A DNA stretch of 39,659 nucleotides, taken from the NCBI GenBank assembly GCA_002433065.1, contig DJHK01000017.1, forward strand, positions 1 through 39,659. The letters are read 5' to 3'. The DNA is from Chloroflexi bacterium UBA6622. Lineage in GTDB: Bacteria > Chloroflexota > UBA11872. The notes below the pieces were generated by a model. The model saw only the letters and a list, made by a program, of their open reading frames with translations, was not told where the DNA came from and did not search any database. Positions 1-9,135 of this stretch are shown piece after piece. The translations under genes and the position numbers were made by a program. Each line of letters begins with the position of its first letter. The first letter of the stretch is position 1.

Positions 1-127
1 AATCCGGCCGGGCGTGTTGCTTTACACCGAAAAAATTACTTACCTGTCACGAATAATCGTCGTATGACGTAAGAAAAACCCAAGAGATGTCCAACTCAAT
101 GGCTTTACTAATATTGAATGGATTCGA

Positions 128-1141
128 ATGAACTCACCGGCCCTCAGCATCACGAATCTGACTAAAACATTCCCACAACGTGCAGGACACGACGGATTTC
201 TGGGATCTATCCGAGGCCTACTGCCATCCAAGGCTGATGGGTTCATAGCCGTAAAAAACATTAGCTTCGAAATAGGCGCTGGCGAAATCGTGGGATTACT
301 TGGACCCAACGGCGCCGGAAAATCAACCACCGTCAAAATGCTAACCGGAATTCTTCATCCAACGGCAGGCCAGATTCGAATCCATGGACTTGACCCGATC
401 AAAGATCGCACGGCAAATGCACGCCAAATGGGTGTGATCTTCGGTCAACGCACACAGTTGTGGTGGGACCTTCCTGTAATCGACTCACTCGACATGCTGC
501 GCCGAATCTATGACGTTCCAGAGAAAACCTACCGTCAAAATCTCGACAGATTTCGACATGTGCTCGAACTCGACGAATTCCTCAATGTACCGGTACGCCG
601 TCTTAGCCTCGGCCAACGAGTACGTAGTGATCTTGCTGCAGCGCTACTGCATGATCCACGGGTGATCTATCTTGACGAGCCTACCGTCGGTGTCGATATA
701 AGCGCCCGACAACGAATTCGTGACTTTATCAGAACGCTGAATCGTGAGGCTGGGGTCACGATCGTTTTAACGACCCACGAGATGGCTGACGTTGAACGAC
801 TGTGTGAACGTATAGTCGTCATCGATCGTGGGCAATTGCACTACGACGGCAGCCTGGAAGTACTCCGACAGCGATTGGGGTCAAACCGAGAGCTTGTTAT
901 CGACCTGCACGAACCAAATCGAGTTCTCGACCTACCAGAGGGTGCCACTGTGATCAGAACCGCGGAAACACGCACGTGGATTGAGTTTGAACGTCATCGT
1001 CTGACCGCGCCACAGCTCATCGCGCACATTCAATCGCAAACGGATGTTGCGGATCTGAGCGTACGCGAGCCTGAAATTGAGCAGGTCATTCACCGTTTAT
1101 ACGAAGAAGCTCAATCAGACGAACCAAACCCTGTACATTAG
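128..1141 (+). CDS. ABC-2 type transporter ATP-binding protein (COG4586-like)
   Basis: A 337-residue ATPase subunit that would power an ABC-2 type exporter at the inner face of the membrane. Walker A is GPNGAGKST (about 59-67). The Q-loop region holds GQRTQLWWDLP (106-116), typical of the COG4586 group of uncharacterised exporters. The signature is LSLGQ (159-163), Walker B and D-loop are YLDEPTVGVD (181-190), and the H-loop His is 217 in TTHE. A regulatory tail of about 90 residues follows. The ATG at 128 has no clear Shine-Dalgarno; TACTAA at 106-111 could be a -10 giving a short leader. COG4586 ATPases normally sit beside two six-helix permeases. None follows here, since the next gene is convergent and unrelated, so partners would lie left of the window or elsewhere. 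The ATPase call is secure; the substrate is unknown. Confidence 0.92.
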   Translation: MNSPALSITNLTKTFPQRAGHDGFLGSIRGLLPSKADGFIAVKNISFEIGAGEIVGLLGPNGAGKSTTVKMLTGILHPTAGQIRIHGLDPIKDRTANARQMGVIFGQRTQLWWDLPVIDSLDMLRRIYDVPEKTYRQNLDRFRHVLELDEFLNVPVRRLSLGQRVRSDLAAALLHDPRVIYLDEPTVGVDISARQRIRDFIRTLNREAGVTIVLTTHEMADVERLCERIVVIDRGQLHYDGSLEVLRQRLGSNRELVIDLHEPNRVLDLPEGATVIRTAETRTWIEFERHRLTAPQLIAHIQSQTDVADLSVREPEIEQVIHRLYEEAQSDEPNPVH

Positions 1142-1168
1142 ACCGTCGTCCGTTCCTACCGGTTTTCG

Positions 1169-1993
1169 CTACTGGGAATTGATCCTCCAAGCCTTCCGGG
1201 CCGTGTCACTGAATATCCATTGACGATCTTCATCACTAAGAAAAGGGAGGTTCCACGCAGATTCGAAGGCTTCTCGATACGTTGCCCGTGACAAACACAC
1301 GGGCCAATCAGTTCCCCACATTACCCGTTCGGCTCCAAAAACCCGATAGACACGTTCGATCAACGAATGAGCCGACCTGTAGGGATATCTCTCACCAGTG
1401 CCACACGGATATCCCGACAGCTTTACATAGACATTAGGATAATCGGCAAGCCGTAAAAGGTTTTCAATCGATGACGGTTCCGAGTAATCCGGGCTTCCTA
1501 GATGGTCAATAACGATCGTCACGTCCGGATGACGACATGCCATTCGGGCGGCCTGAGGTAGTTGATTCCACGAAATCAATAGTCCAATTGTGGCGCCCGT
1601 GGATGCCGCAGCTGTCCAGAGCGGATCTTGGTCTTCGCCGTCCAGCCACCGATCCTGATCAGTATTTGGAGCAAGCCGAATACCACGATATCCAGGCCAC
1701 TGCATAAGCTCACGAAGCCGATCAGAAGCCCCAGATGCAAGCGGATCCACACGACCGGCAACTACGAAACGATCTGGAAACTCAGTCGCAGCCTTTGCCA
1801 AGTAGCTGTTGTCCCACAGGTAATATCTGGGCTGAATCAGGACGGTCCAGCGAACACCGCCTGCTTCATCCTGCGCCTTGAACAACTCCGATGGTCGAGC
1901 CTCAATGTCAGGCTGCGTATCCGAATCCGGATGCCGACCATAGCGCTGATGCCCGATAGTCCAGATATGCACATGCGACTCAACGAGATCCAT
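1169..1993 (-). CDS. Amidohydrolase family protein, COG3618 type (lactonase-like TIM barrel)
   Basis: A 274-residue metal-dependent hydrolase of the amidohydrolase-2 superfamily. The metal-binding HxH is SHVHIW near residues 6-10. VIDHLG (161-166) and MWGTDWP (225-231, with the conserved Asp 229) follow, as in 2-pyrone-4,6-dicarboxylate lactonase and L-fuconolactonase relatives. Length fits the family (270-300). There is no signal peptide, so it is probably cytoplasmic. AGGTAA lies 7 nt before the ATG at 1993 and supports this start. The gene is 95 bp downstream of the E2 gene in the same direction and may be its last operon member, or be transcribed alone. Opening a sugar lactone or pyrone lactone is the best family-based guess. 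The exact substrate cannot be read from sequence. Confidence 0.85.
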   Translation of the reverse strand: MDLVESHVHIWTIGHQRYGRHPDSDTQPDIEARPSELFKAQDEAGGVRWTVLIQPRYYLWDNSYLAKAATEFPDRFVVAGRVDPLASGASDRLRELMQWPGYRGIRLAPNTDQDRWLDGEDQDPLWTAAASTGATIGLLISWNQLPQAARMACRHPDVTIVIDHLGSPDYSEPSSIENLLRLADYPNVYVKLSGYPCGTGERYPYRSAHSLIERVYRVFGAERVMWGTDWPVCLSRATYREAFESAWNLPFLSDEDRQWIFSDTARKAWRINSQ

Positions 1994-2088
1994 AAGCTAG
2001 TTACCTGAAAGACGACCACTCCCCATCATGCCAGCGAACTGCAGGATCGTCCGCCGTGTACTAAAGACCCATGGCCACGAGCCGTGAA

Positions 2089-3414
2089 TCACAGGAGCAA
2101 GTACGGTTGTTCGATAAGTTCCCGAATTCGAGCCAAGAATCGAGCCGCAGGAGCACCATCAAGTACCCGATGGTCAAACGTCAGACTAAGTGTCATTGAA
2201 AGCCGGGCAATTACCTGTCCGTCGTCAGCCACTGCTTTCTCTCGCAAGGCTCCCACTCCTAAGATGGCCGATTCCGGAGGATTGAGAACAGGTGTAAATG
2301 CGTCAACCCCATAGGTTCCCAGGTTCGTGATTGTGAACGTCCCACCGGTAATGTCGTCTAGACCCAACCCGTCGGATCTCGCCCGGGTCACCAACGAACG
2401 AATATCGTTGGCAATCTCTACCAACGACTTACGATCGGCATGCTTCACATTTGCTACAACAAGATCTGTGCCAGCCTCCATCGCTAATCCAACATGCACG
2501 ACGTCGTGGAGATGGATCTCTTCACCAACAATGCTGGCATTCACCCGAGTATGTTCACGCAGCGCCTGGGCACAGATCCGGACCAGGATGTCGTTGTAAC
2601 TGATCCGGAACCCCAGTGTCGCCTCATGACGGGAGGCTAACTCAGTGCGGAGATCATGGAAGCGACGGGCATCAGCTTCGGCGACCAAAGTAACCTGAGC
2701 ACTCTGCTGCAAACTCTGCTGCATTCGGTCAGCAATAACACCACGCACGCCGGCCAGCGGAATCACACTGCCCGCTGGGAGCTCTGGTACCGCGACCGGA
2801 GCCACAGTCGGATTAGTGGACGGCGCGACTGCTGCTGGAGCTTTCGAGACGTTAACCACGTCCTGTTCAATTATTCGGCCCCCAGGACCAGTCCCGACGA
2901 CCGTCGCAAGATCAACCCCCAGATCCCGAGCCACACGTTTAGCTAACGGCGAGGCCTTGACTCGCGCCCCAACCTTCGGCACCTGCACAACTTGAGCTGT
3001 AGCCGGCACTACTGACGCCTGAGGAGCTGTCACAACCGGAGCCTCAGCAACCGTCGTGGAAGCCTGCATAGCCGGAGCTTCAACCGGAACCCGGGGTGCC
3101 GGGACAGCAGGCTCAGTCTCCGTCGTCTGACCACCACCTGCTGGGGGATCCGGATCCTCCGTTGGAGCCGTTTCACCATCTTCAAGGACCCAAGCCAGTA
3201 GCCCCTGAACCTTCACCGCATCACCACTTTGGGCAACAACACCACCTAATAATCCGTCGGCAGGAGCTTCTACCCGTGCATTGATCTTGTCAGTTTCGAA
3301 TTCAAGAATTTCCTGACCTTTGCTGATTGTTTCACCCTCATCAACAAGCCACTCACTCACAACACCTTCTTCCATCGTCATGCCCATCAACGGCATTCGA
3401 ATAGGTGTGGCCAT
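2089..3414 (-). CDS. 2-oxoacid dehydrogenase complex E2 (dihydrolipoamide acyltransferase)
   Basis: A 441-residue E2 core subunit that accepts the acyl group from E1 on a lipoyl arm and passes it to CoA. Domains in order: lipoyl domain 1-80 with the lipoylated Lys 43 in ETDKINARVE; an Ala/Pro/Val-rich linker of about 70 residues; a peripheral subunit-binding domain (about 152-187, ASPLAKRVARDLGVDL...GTGPGGRI); a second Ala/Pro/Val linker; and the acyltransferase domain, with catalytic His 415 in DHRVLDG near the C-terminus. It starts 17 bp after the E1-beta stop, with no obvious Shine-Dalgarno, and completes an alpha-beta-E2 operon. Whether the complex uses pyruvate, acetoin or a branched-chain oxoacid is not decided by sequence. 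No E3 (dihydrolipoamide dehydrogenase) lies in the window. Confidence 0.93.
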   Translation of the reverse strand: MATPIRMPLMGMTMEEGVVSEWLVDEGETISKGQEILEFETDKINARVEAPADGLLGGVVAQSGDAVKVQGLLAWVLEDGETAPTEDPDPPAGGGQTTETEPAVPAPRVPVEAPAMQASTTVAEAPVVTAPQASVVPATAQVVQVPKVGARVKASPLAKRVARDLGVDLATVVGTGPGGRIIEQDVVNVSKAPAAVAPSTNPTVAPVAVPELPAGSVIPLAGVRGVIADRMQQSLQQSAQVTLVAEADARRFHDLRTELASRHEATLGFRISYNDILVRICAQALREHTRVNASIVGEEIHLHDVVHVGLAMEAGTDLVVANVKHADRKSLVEIANDIRSLVTRARSDGLGLDDITGGTFTITNLGTYGVDAFTPVLNPPESAILGVGALREKAVADDGQVIARLSMTLSLTFDHRVLDGAPAARFLARIRELIEQPYLLL

Positions 3415-3431
3415 AGGTTTAAACAGCTAGC

Positions 3432-4442
3432 CTAGCGGACGCCCTGAAGCGACTCGCGAATGGCCGCCGCTACCTTTTCGGCATCGGGGAAAGAACCCTG
3501 TTCCAGTGGTTCCGAGAATGGCACAGGCGCATGGGCAGCACCAACACGTAACACCGGAGCATCCAAATCGTCGAAGGCAAGTTCTTGAATCTGTGAGGCA
3601 ATTTCCGCACCAAACCCACCAAACCGCACAGCCTCATATAACACCACAGCACGATGCGTCTTACGCACTGATCGAAGGATCGCATCAGTATCCAGTGGAT
3701 AGAGTGACCGAACATCTACAACTTCAACGCTGATGCCTTCGGCGGCAAGTTGTTCGGCCGCTTCAAGCGCGTAGTGAACCTGCCGGGCATATGTGATCAC
3801 ACTTACGTCGGTACCCTCACGTTTAACGTCAGCCACACCAATAGGAACCAGGTATTCCTCTTCTGGCACATGACCGCGCATGGCATAGAGCGCCTTATGC
3901 TCGAACGACACCACGACGTTATCCTCGCGTATAGCCGATTTGAGTAGACCCTTAGCGTCGTAGGGTGTGGAGGCAGTTATCACCTTGAGTCCCGGCACAT
4001 GAACAAACCACGCCTCAAGGCTCTGGGTATGCTGAGCGGCGTTTCCCGTACCCGCACCAAAAGGTGCCCTATAGGTCAACGGGAGTCGCGCCTTCCCCCC
4101 AAACATGTATCGATTCTTGGCCGCCTGATTAACGATCTGATCCATCGCGATACCCATGAAATCACTGTACATGAACTCCGCAATCGGCCGGCTTCCGGTA
4201 AGTGCCGCCCCAATACCGAGCCCAGCAATAGCAGCCTCAGCAATCGGTGTGTCAACAATCCGATCAGGACCGTACTTCTCGAGAAGCCCAGCTGACACCG
4301 CGTACGACCCACCCCACACGCCAATCTCTTCTCCAACCAAAAACACCGTGGGATCACGTTGCATTTCTTCGTCGATAGCTTCTCGAAGAGCCTCGCTCAT
4401 AAAGATTTCGCGGGTTGCACCGTTAGACATTGTGTTTGCCAT
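3432..4442 (-). CDS. 2-oxoacid dehydrogenase E1 component, beta subunit
   Basis: A 336-residue E1-beta subunit of the heterotetrameric thiamine-diphosphate oxoacid dehydrogenases. It has the usual features: REIFMSEALREAIDEEM near the N-terminus, FLVGEEIGVWGGSY, the APFGAGTGNAAQHTQSLEAW segment, and a transketolase C-terminal domain with VEVVDVRSLYPLD. It pairs with the E1-alpha encoded 5 bp upstream; a GGAG inside the end of that gene serves the ATG at 4442. MSNG, four codons in, is an alternative start. The APFGAGTG...TPYDAKGLLKSAIR pattern resembles acetoin and pyruvate dehydrogenase beta subunits. It acts in the cytoplasm, feeding acyl groups to the downstream E2. Confidence 0.93.
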   Translation of the reverse strand: MANTMSNGATREIFMSEALREAIDEEMQRDPTVFLVGEEIGVWGGSYAVSAGLLEKYGPDRIVDTPIAEAAIAGLGIGAALTGSRPIAEFMYSDFMGIAMDQIVNQAAKNRYMFGGKARLPLTYRAPFGAGTGNAAQHTQSLEAWFVHVPGLKVITASTPYDAKGLLKSAIREDNVVVSFEHKALYAMRGHVPEEEYLVPIGVADVKREGTDVSVITYARQVHYALEAAEQLAAEGISVEVVDVRSLYPLDTDAILRSVRKTHRAVVLYEAVRFGGFGAEIASQIQELAFDDLDAPVLRVGAAHAPVPFSEPLEQGSFPDAEKVAAAIRESLQGVR

Positions 4443-4447
4443 GGGAA

Positions 4448-5527
4448 TTACTCCGCGTACACATCACGCTCGATAGCATCGAGCGTTGGCCACGGACTAG
4501 CTTCTGCAAACGAAACTGCATTCTCAATCTCCCGCTCTATGTCTGCGTCAATCGCATCAAATTCCTTGGCCGTCATGCGCTTGGCAGACGACACAGCCGT
4601 TCGAAAACGTTCGATAGGATCGCGAGCGACCCACTCAGCAATTTCTTCCTTTGTACGATAGTTCTTCTGATCAAGGACCGTATGGCCCTTGTGGCGGTAC
4701 GTGAGGGATTCGATGAGCGTTGGACCCTCACCGTTGCGCGCTCGATCCGCCGCTTCTTTCACCGTTTCATAGACTTCGAACACATCATTACCGTCGATCT
4801 TTGGACTTGGAATCGAGTATGCAGGACCCCGAGCACTGATCGGGGCAGCGTTCGCAAATTCATTATGGGTCGCCATCCCATATTGATTGTTTTCGCAAAG
4901 AAAGATCACGGGGAGTTTCATGGTAGCCGCCACGTTCACCCCTTCATGGAAGGCGCCAGTCGGCCCGGCGCCATCGCCGAAGAAGCTAATTGTGACCTGC
5001 CCATCCTGACGCAGTTTCGATCCAAGGGCTGCACCGGTAGCAATCGGTATACCAGCCCCAACAATGCCATTAGCGCCCAGGTTGCCAAGTTCAAGATCCG
5101 CAATATGCATCGAGCCGCCCTTACCACCGCTATACCCTGTCGTGCGACCAAACAGCTCCGCCATCATCTTGTCCATTCGGGCACCCTTGGCAATGCAGTG
5201 ACCATGGCCCCGATGAGTGCTCGTGATGAAATCCCCGTCCTCCAACGCCGCACAGGCTCCGGTCGCTGTCGCCTCTTCCCCAATATAGAAATGGAGCGCC
5301 CCACGCATCTTGGCAGCTTTGAAAGCCTCTTCAGCAGTTTCCTCAAATCGACGGATACGCCGCATGGTTTGATAGATCCATCGAACCTGACCGTCATCCA
5401 TCGACTTCAATGTGGTATTCACCGTCGCAGTTGGACGAGCACGTGACTTTGTTGCCTTGGCACGAGCCTTGGAAGCCTTTCCTGTCTTACTAGAGGCACG
5501 AGCCACAGCTCGCCTTCTTGCGGCCAC
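4448..5527 (-). CDS. 2-oxoacid dehydrogenase E1 component, alpha subunit, with basic N-terminal tail
   Basis: A 359-residue E1-alpha subunit, the part that decarboxylates the 2-oxoacid on thiamine diphosphate. The cofactor-binding motif runs from GDGAGPTGAFHEG (184-196) to LPVIFLCENN (205-214). The phosphorylation-loop-like SMHIADLELGNLGANGIVG segment is also present. The start is a GTG at 5527 with GGAGG six bases before it, a strong ribosome-binding site. This start gives a tail of about 42 residues made almost only of Ala, Arg, Lys, Ser and Thr (for example KASKARAKATKSRARP), resembling histone H1 or HU-type tails. The conserved fold begins near MDDGQVRW (43). First gene of the E1-alpha, E1-beta, E2 operon; 135 bp separate it from leuS upstream. 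Confidence 0.93.
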   Translation of the reverse strand: MAARRRAVARASSKTGKASKARAKATKSRARPTATVNTTLKSMDDGQVRWIYQTMRRIRRFEETAEEAFKAAKMRGALHFYIGEEATATGACAALEDGDFITSTHRGHGHCIAKGARMDKMMAELFGRTTGYSGGKGGSMHIADLELGNLGANGIVGAGIPIATGAALGSKLRQDGQVTISFFGDGAGPTGAFHEGVNVAATMKLPVIFLCENNQYGMATHNEFANAAPISARGPAYSIPSPKIDGNDVFEVYETVKEAADRARNGEGPTLIESLTYRHKGHTVLDQKNYRTKEEIAEWVARDPIERFRTAVSSAKRMTAKEFDAIDADIEREIENAVSFAEASPWPTLDAIERDVYAE

Positions 5528-5662
5528 AATATGCCTCCGTTAATTCGACTTAGACGCCATCGTCAGGCGACGTTACTAGTGATGTTTTACAAACCACCGA
5601 GCGGCGGGAGTATATCGCACACGGGCTCTAGACCCCGTAACTTAAGCCATATTCGTGACGAA

Positions 5663-8314
5663 CTAGCGAACAACCAGGTTAATCAACCGCCCCTGACGGT
5701 AAAAAACCTTATGCACCTCGAGGCCTTGGAGATGAGCCTGTACCCGTGGACTGGCGAGTGCCAGTCTCCTCGCCTGCATCTCGTCGATCGCAGTAGAGGC
5801 CTCGATTCGCTCCCGGACCTTTCCATTGACCTGGACCACCAGCGTGAAAGTCTCGTCAGCCGCCACATTCGCATCCCATGCGGGCCATTCCTGCTCGTGC
5901 ACGCTGCGGGTGTGCCCTAACCGCTCCCAAAGCTCCTCTGCCATAAAAACCGCGCTAGGGGCCAGCAAAATGAGAAAGGTTTCCAACGCCTCTTGCCACG
6001 CCTTTGATGTTCGAATGTCCTCATCGTCAATCTCGATAAGAAAATTCGTGAATTCCATAAGGGCCGCCACCATCGTGTTGAACTTCAAAGCATCAATGTC
6101 CTCGCCCACACGGCGAACCAACTGATGGAGACGGCGTCGTAACTTGACCTCAACATCCGTGGACATGTCTTGTCGCCGCTCGCTCTCCCTGACGGTCTGG
6201 CCGAGCACAAGATTCCAGACACGACCCAGCCACCGTGACACTCCGGCCAGTCCTTGTTCACTCCATGGCAACGTGCGATCAAATGGACCCATAAATAGCG
6301 TGTACACCCGTAATGCATCACCGCCAACCGTTGCCGCAACCTCATCGGGAGTAACAACGTTGCGCCACGACTTGGACATCTTGGTAGCCCGAAACTCAAC
6401 GAGGCTCACCCCTTCACGATCGCTCCGGGCACCGGTCAAATCAAATTTCGCATCGAGGGGGTAGTGGCGATACGACTGAGCGGCGCCTGGTGCGTCATAA
6501 GCATCAACGCCCTCAGTTGCGATCACACGTGCACTACCTTGACTGTCCACTTGAAGATCAGACTCAATAGTCCACCCTGGCTGGGCTAGAAGCATCCCTT
6601 GGTGCCGAAGCTTCCGGAAGGGCTCCTCGAGCTCGAGAACGCCCGCATCCCGTAACGCCTTGGTCCAGAACCTGGCGTACAACAGGTGCATGACCCGGTG
6701 CTCACCACCGCCAACATAAAGATCGACCGGCATCCACCGGCGCACCGCTTCAGGATCAAACGGCCGTCCATCTTCATGCGGACTACAGAACCTGAGGAAG
6801 TACCAGCTTGAGCATGCAAACCCTCCCAGGGTGTCCGTTTCACGACGAGCAGGACCATTGCAACTCGGACAGGCCGTTTGCACCCAATCCTCCGCAGCTT
6901 CAAGCGGAGATTTACCACGGAGCTCCTGAACATCAAATTGATCTACCCGCGGCAGAACGACCGGAAGTTCGGCTTCCGGAATAGGCACCGCACCGCAATC
7001 GTCACAGTGGACGATTGGAATTGGTGTGCCCCAATATCGTTGTCGTGATATGAGCCAGTCACGCAGTCGATAATTGACTGCGAAATCACCAGTCCCACGA
7101 TCCTTCAGCCACTGGGTCACAGCGCTAGAAGCGTCGTCAACACCTAATCCGTCGAATTCGCCAGAGTTAACTAGCGACCCTTCGCCCAGGTATGCCTCAT
7201 CAAACGGCATTCCATCCCAATCTGGCGGCGCAACGACCGGCCGAATCTCGATGCCAAACTTCGACGCGAACGCAAAATCTCGTTCGTCGTGAGCAGGCAC
7301 GGCCATGATGGCTCCAGACCCGTACGACATCAGAACGTAATCGGCAATCCAGATGGGCAGAGCCTCGCCGTTCACAGGATTAATCGCGTAGCCGCCGGTA
7401 AAAACACCGGTCTTGTCCGGATCAAGCGCCACCCGGTCAAGTTCAGATTTACGAGCAGCGGCATCCACGTAATCCCGAACCTCGACAGCATGACTGTCAG
7501 TTGTGATCCTGGAAACCAAGGGATGCTCAGGCGCCAAAACCATAAACGTAGCCCCAAACAACGTGTCGGGACGCGTCGTAAACACGCTGATCACATCTCC
7601 ATCATCCGTCGTAAAGCAGATGTCAGCTCCATCGCTTCGACCTATCCAATTGACCTGCGCTCGAACGGTCTCCTCCGGCCAGTCCAGATCATCTAGACCG
7701 TCAATTAGCTCGTCGGCATAGTCCGTAATCTTGAAAAACCACTGCGTGAGCTCACGGCGGGTAATGTCTGCATGACCACGCCAATCAGTCCCATCAGCAT
7801 TAACCTCTTCATTCGCAAGGGCCCCACACACCGGACACCACCACTGAAGCCCGGTGGACCGATACGCAAGGCCTTGCTCGTACAACTTGAGAAAAACCCA
7901 CTGCGTCCACCGATAATAATCAGGATGGCTGGAATTAATTTCCCGATCCCAGTCATACGATGTCCCAGCCAAATCAAGCTGTCGACGATAATTTGCAGTC
8001 CATTCCGTGGTCAGATCCTCAGGATGACGGCCGGTTTCAATCGCTGCGTTTTCGGTCGGCAAACCAAAAGCATCCCAGCCCATCGGACGCAACACGTCGT
8101 ATCCCCGCATCCGCATCACCCTAGCCACAACATCTGATGGGATGTAATTACGAAGATGACCCACACTAATCCCATCACCCGAGGGGTATGGGAAAAAATC
8201 CAGACAGTAGAACGTAGGACGGTCGGACGGATCTGGCGTTCGATACATCCCTTGTGTTGCCCAGCGACGACGCCACTTGGTGTCCATCGCCACGGGATTG
8301 AATTCAGTCGTCAT
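5663..8314 (-). CDS. leuS: Leucyl-tRNA synthetase
   Basis: Class I synthetase that charges tRNA-Leu, about 883 residues, the normal bacterial size. The HIGH-type signature appears as SVGH within PYPSGDGISVGHLRNY. A zinc-knuckle region (WWCPVCGALANEEV) follows. The CP1 editing domain has TTRPDTLFGATF and GSGAIMAVPAHDERDFAF. KMSKS is intact (bases 6368-6382). The C-terminal part is an anticodon-binding domain plus the short VNGKVRERIE module. I start it at the ATG at 8314 because MTTEFNPVAMDTKWRRRW aligns with the usual beginning. A GTG at 8335 in the same frame would add seven residues and has AGGT upstream. It lies 50-70 bp downstream of the SDR gene and may share its transcript. Confidence 0.96.
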   Translation of the reverse strand: MTTEFNPVAMDTKWRRRWATQGMYRTPDPSDRPTFYCLDFFPYPSGDGISVGHLRNYIPSDVVARVMRMRGYDVLRPMGWDAFGLPTENAAIETGRHPEDLTTEWTANYRRQLDLAGTSYDWDREINSSHPDYYRWTQWVFLKLYEQGLAYRSTGLQWWCPVCGALANEEVNADGTDWRGHADITRRELTQWFFKITDYADELIDGLDDLDWPEETVRAQVNWIGRSDGADICFTTDDGDVISVFTTRPDTLFGATFMVLAPEHPLVSRITTDSHAVEVRDYVDAAARKSELDRVALDPDKTGVFTGGYAINPVNGEALPIWIADYVLMSYGSGAIMAVPAHDERDFAFASKFGIEIRPVVAPPDWDGMPFDEAYLGEGSLVNSGEFDGLGVDDASSAVTQWLKDRGTGDFAVNYRLRDWLISRQRYWGTPIPIVHCDDCGAVPIPEAELPVVLPRVDQFDVQELRGKSPLEAAEDWVQTACPSCNGPARRETDTLGGFACSSWYFLRFCSPHEDGRPFDPEAVRRWMPVDLYVGGGEHRVMHLLYARFWTKALRDAGVLELEEPFRKLRHQGMLLAQPGWTIESDLQVDSQGSARVIATEGVDAYDAPGAAQSYRHYPLDAKFDLTGARSDREGVSLVEFRATKMSKSWRNVVTPDEVAATVGGDALRVYTLFMGPFDRTLPWSEQGLAGVSRWLGRVWNLVLGQTVRESERRQDMSTDVEVKLRRRLHQLVRRVGEDIDALKFNTMVAALMEFTNFLIEIDDEDIRTSKAWQEALETFLILLAPSAVFMAEELWERLGHTRSVHEQEWPAWDANVAADETFTLVVQVNGKVRERIEASTAIDEMQARRLALASPRVQAHLQGLEVHKVFYRQGRLINLVVR

Positions 8315-8385
8315 AGCGTCTTGCCGTAATGCCACATATGGTTGACCTGTCTCATCATTCTAGAATTCTTGATCCAACAACGGTC

Positions 8386-9135
8386 TCAGCACGTGAAGAC
8401 CGTTCCACGCACATAATCAGCCTCAGGCGACGCAAGAAAGCTAAGGACACGGGCCACGCCAGATGGATCGAAAAGCTCGGCTTGCTTACGCCTGATAGTT
8501 GCCTCATCTGTTCCAACACTCCGACCAACATCCTCCACATTCTTGTTTTTTAGTGGGGTCGCGATGCTCCCGGGCGCAACAGTATTAACCCGAATTGAAC
8601 GTCCCTGAAGCCGATTTTGCAACACGAGACCGAGACCATGCACGGCGCCTTTACTCGCGCCATAGGCATACGAGGAACTCCCGCCAGTGACACCCGCCCC
8701 CGACGCAAGCAACAAAACCACACCATGCCCCGATGTTCCCATCGCCCGTATTGCATGTTTCGCGCACAGGAATGAGCCGCGGGCATTGACATCGAGAACC
8801 CGATCAAACGTCTCAACATCAAGATCCTCAACCCCAATGGCAGCACCCTCCAAAATGCCGGCACACGCGATAAGGACGTCCAAACGACCGAAAGCACGAG
8901 TTGTTCGGTCCATTAACTCGTGGACGGCAGACTCATTCGCAACATCACACTCCACAAACATTGCGGAGTATCCTGCTCTCGACAGGTCGGCCGCTAACTC
9001 TGTTCCCTTGTCTGTCGCCACATCTGCTACGACTACATGCGCGGCGCGTTTTGCACATAGTTCGGCGGTAGCTCGACCAATCCCAGAAGCTCCACCAGTG
9101 ACAACGATCACACGTCCCTCAAGACCCAAGGACAT
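8386..9135 (-). CDS. Short-chain dehydrogenase/reductase (SDR)
   Basis: A 249-residue classical SDR, an NAD(P)-dependent alcohol or sugar oxidoreductase. The Rossmann glycine motif is TGGASGIG (13-20), with Asp 38 suggesting NAD preference. The CAG motif (91-93) replaces the usual NAG. The catalytic set is Asn 117, Ser 145, Tyr 158 and Lys 162 (YGASK). The protein ends RGTVFTC, so it stops just before the usual VDGG tail; neither other reading frame restores that motif. Its ATG overlaps the stop of the upstream isomerase by one base (TAATG), pointing to translational coupling and a shared pathway, most simply oxidation of a sugar or polyol. The exact substrate is not predictable. Confidence 0.9.
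   Translation of the reverse strand: MSLGLEGRVIVVTGGASGIGRATAELCAKRAAHVVVADVATDKGTELAADLSRAGYSAMFVECDVANESAVHELMDRTTRAFGRLDVLIACAGILEGAAIGVEDLDVETFDRVLDVNARGSFLCAKHAIRAMGTSGHGVVLLLASGAGVTGGSSSYAYGASKGAVHGLGLVLQNRLQGRSIRVNTVAPGSIATPLKNKNVEDVGRSVGTDEATIRRKQAELFDPSGVARVLSFLASPEADYVRGTVFTC

Noticed and set aside
4430..5446. Long plus-strand ORF of 338 codons
   Set aside because: It is antisense to the well-supported E1-alpha gene, and its translation shows no recognisable domain and an erratic composition. It is a shadow.
5621..5638. 18-bp near-palindrome ACGGG...CCCGT downstream of leuS as a terminator
   Set aside because: The stem has an internal C-C mismatch and no T-tract follows on the minus strand. 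At most it is a weak structure.
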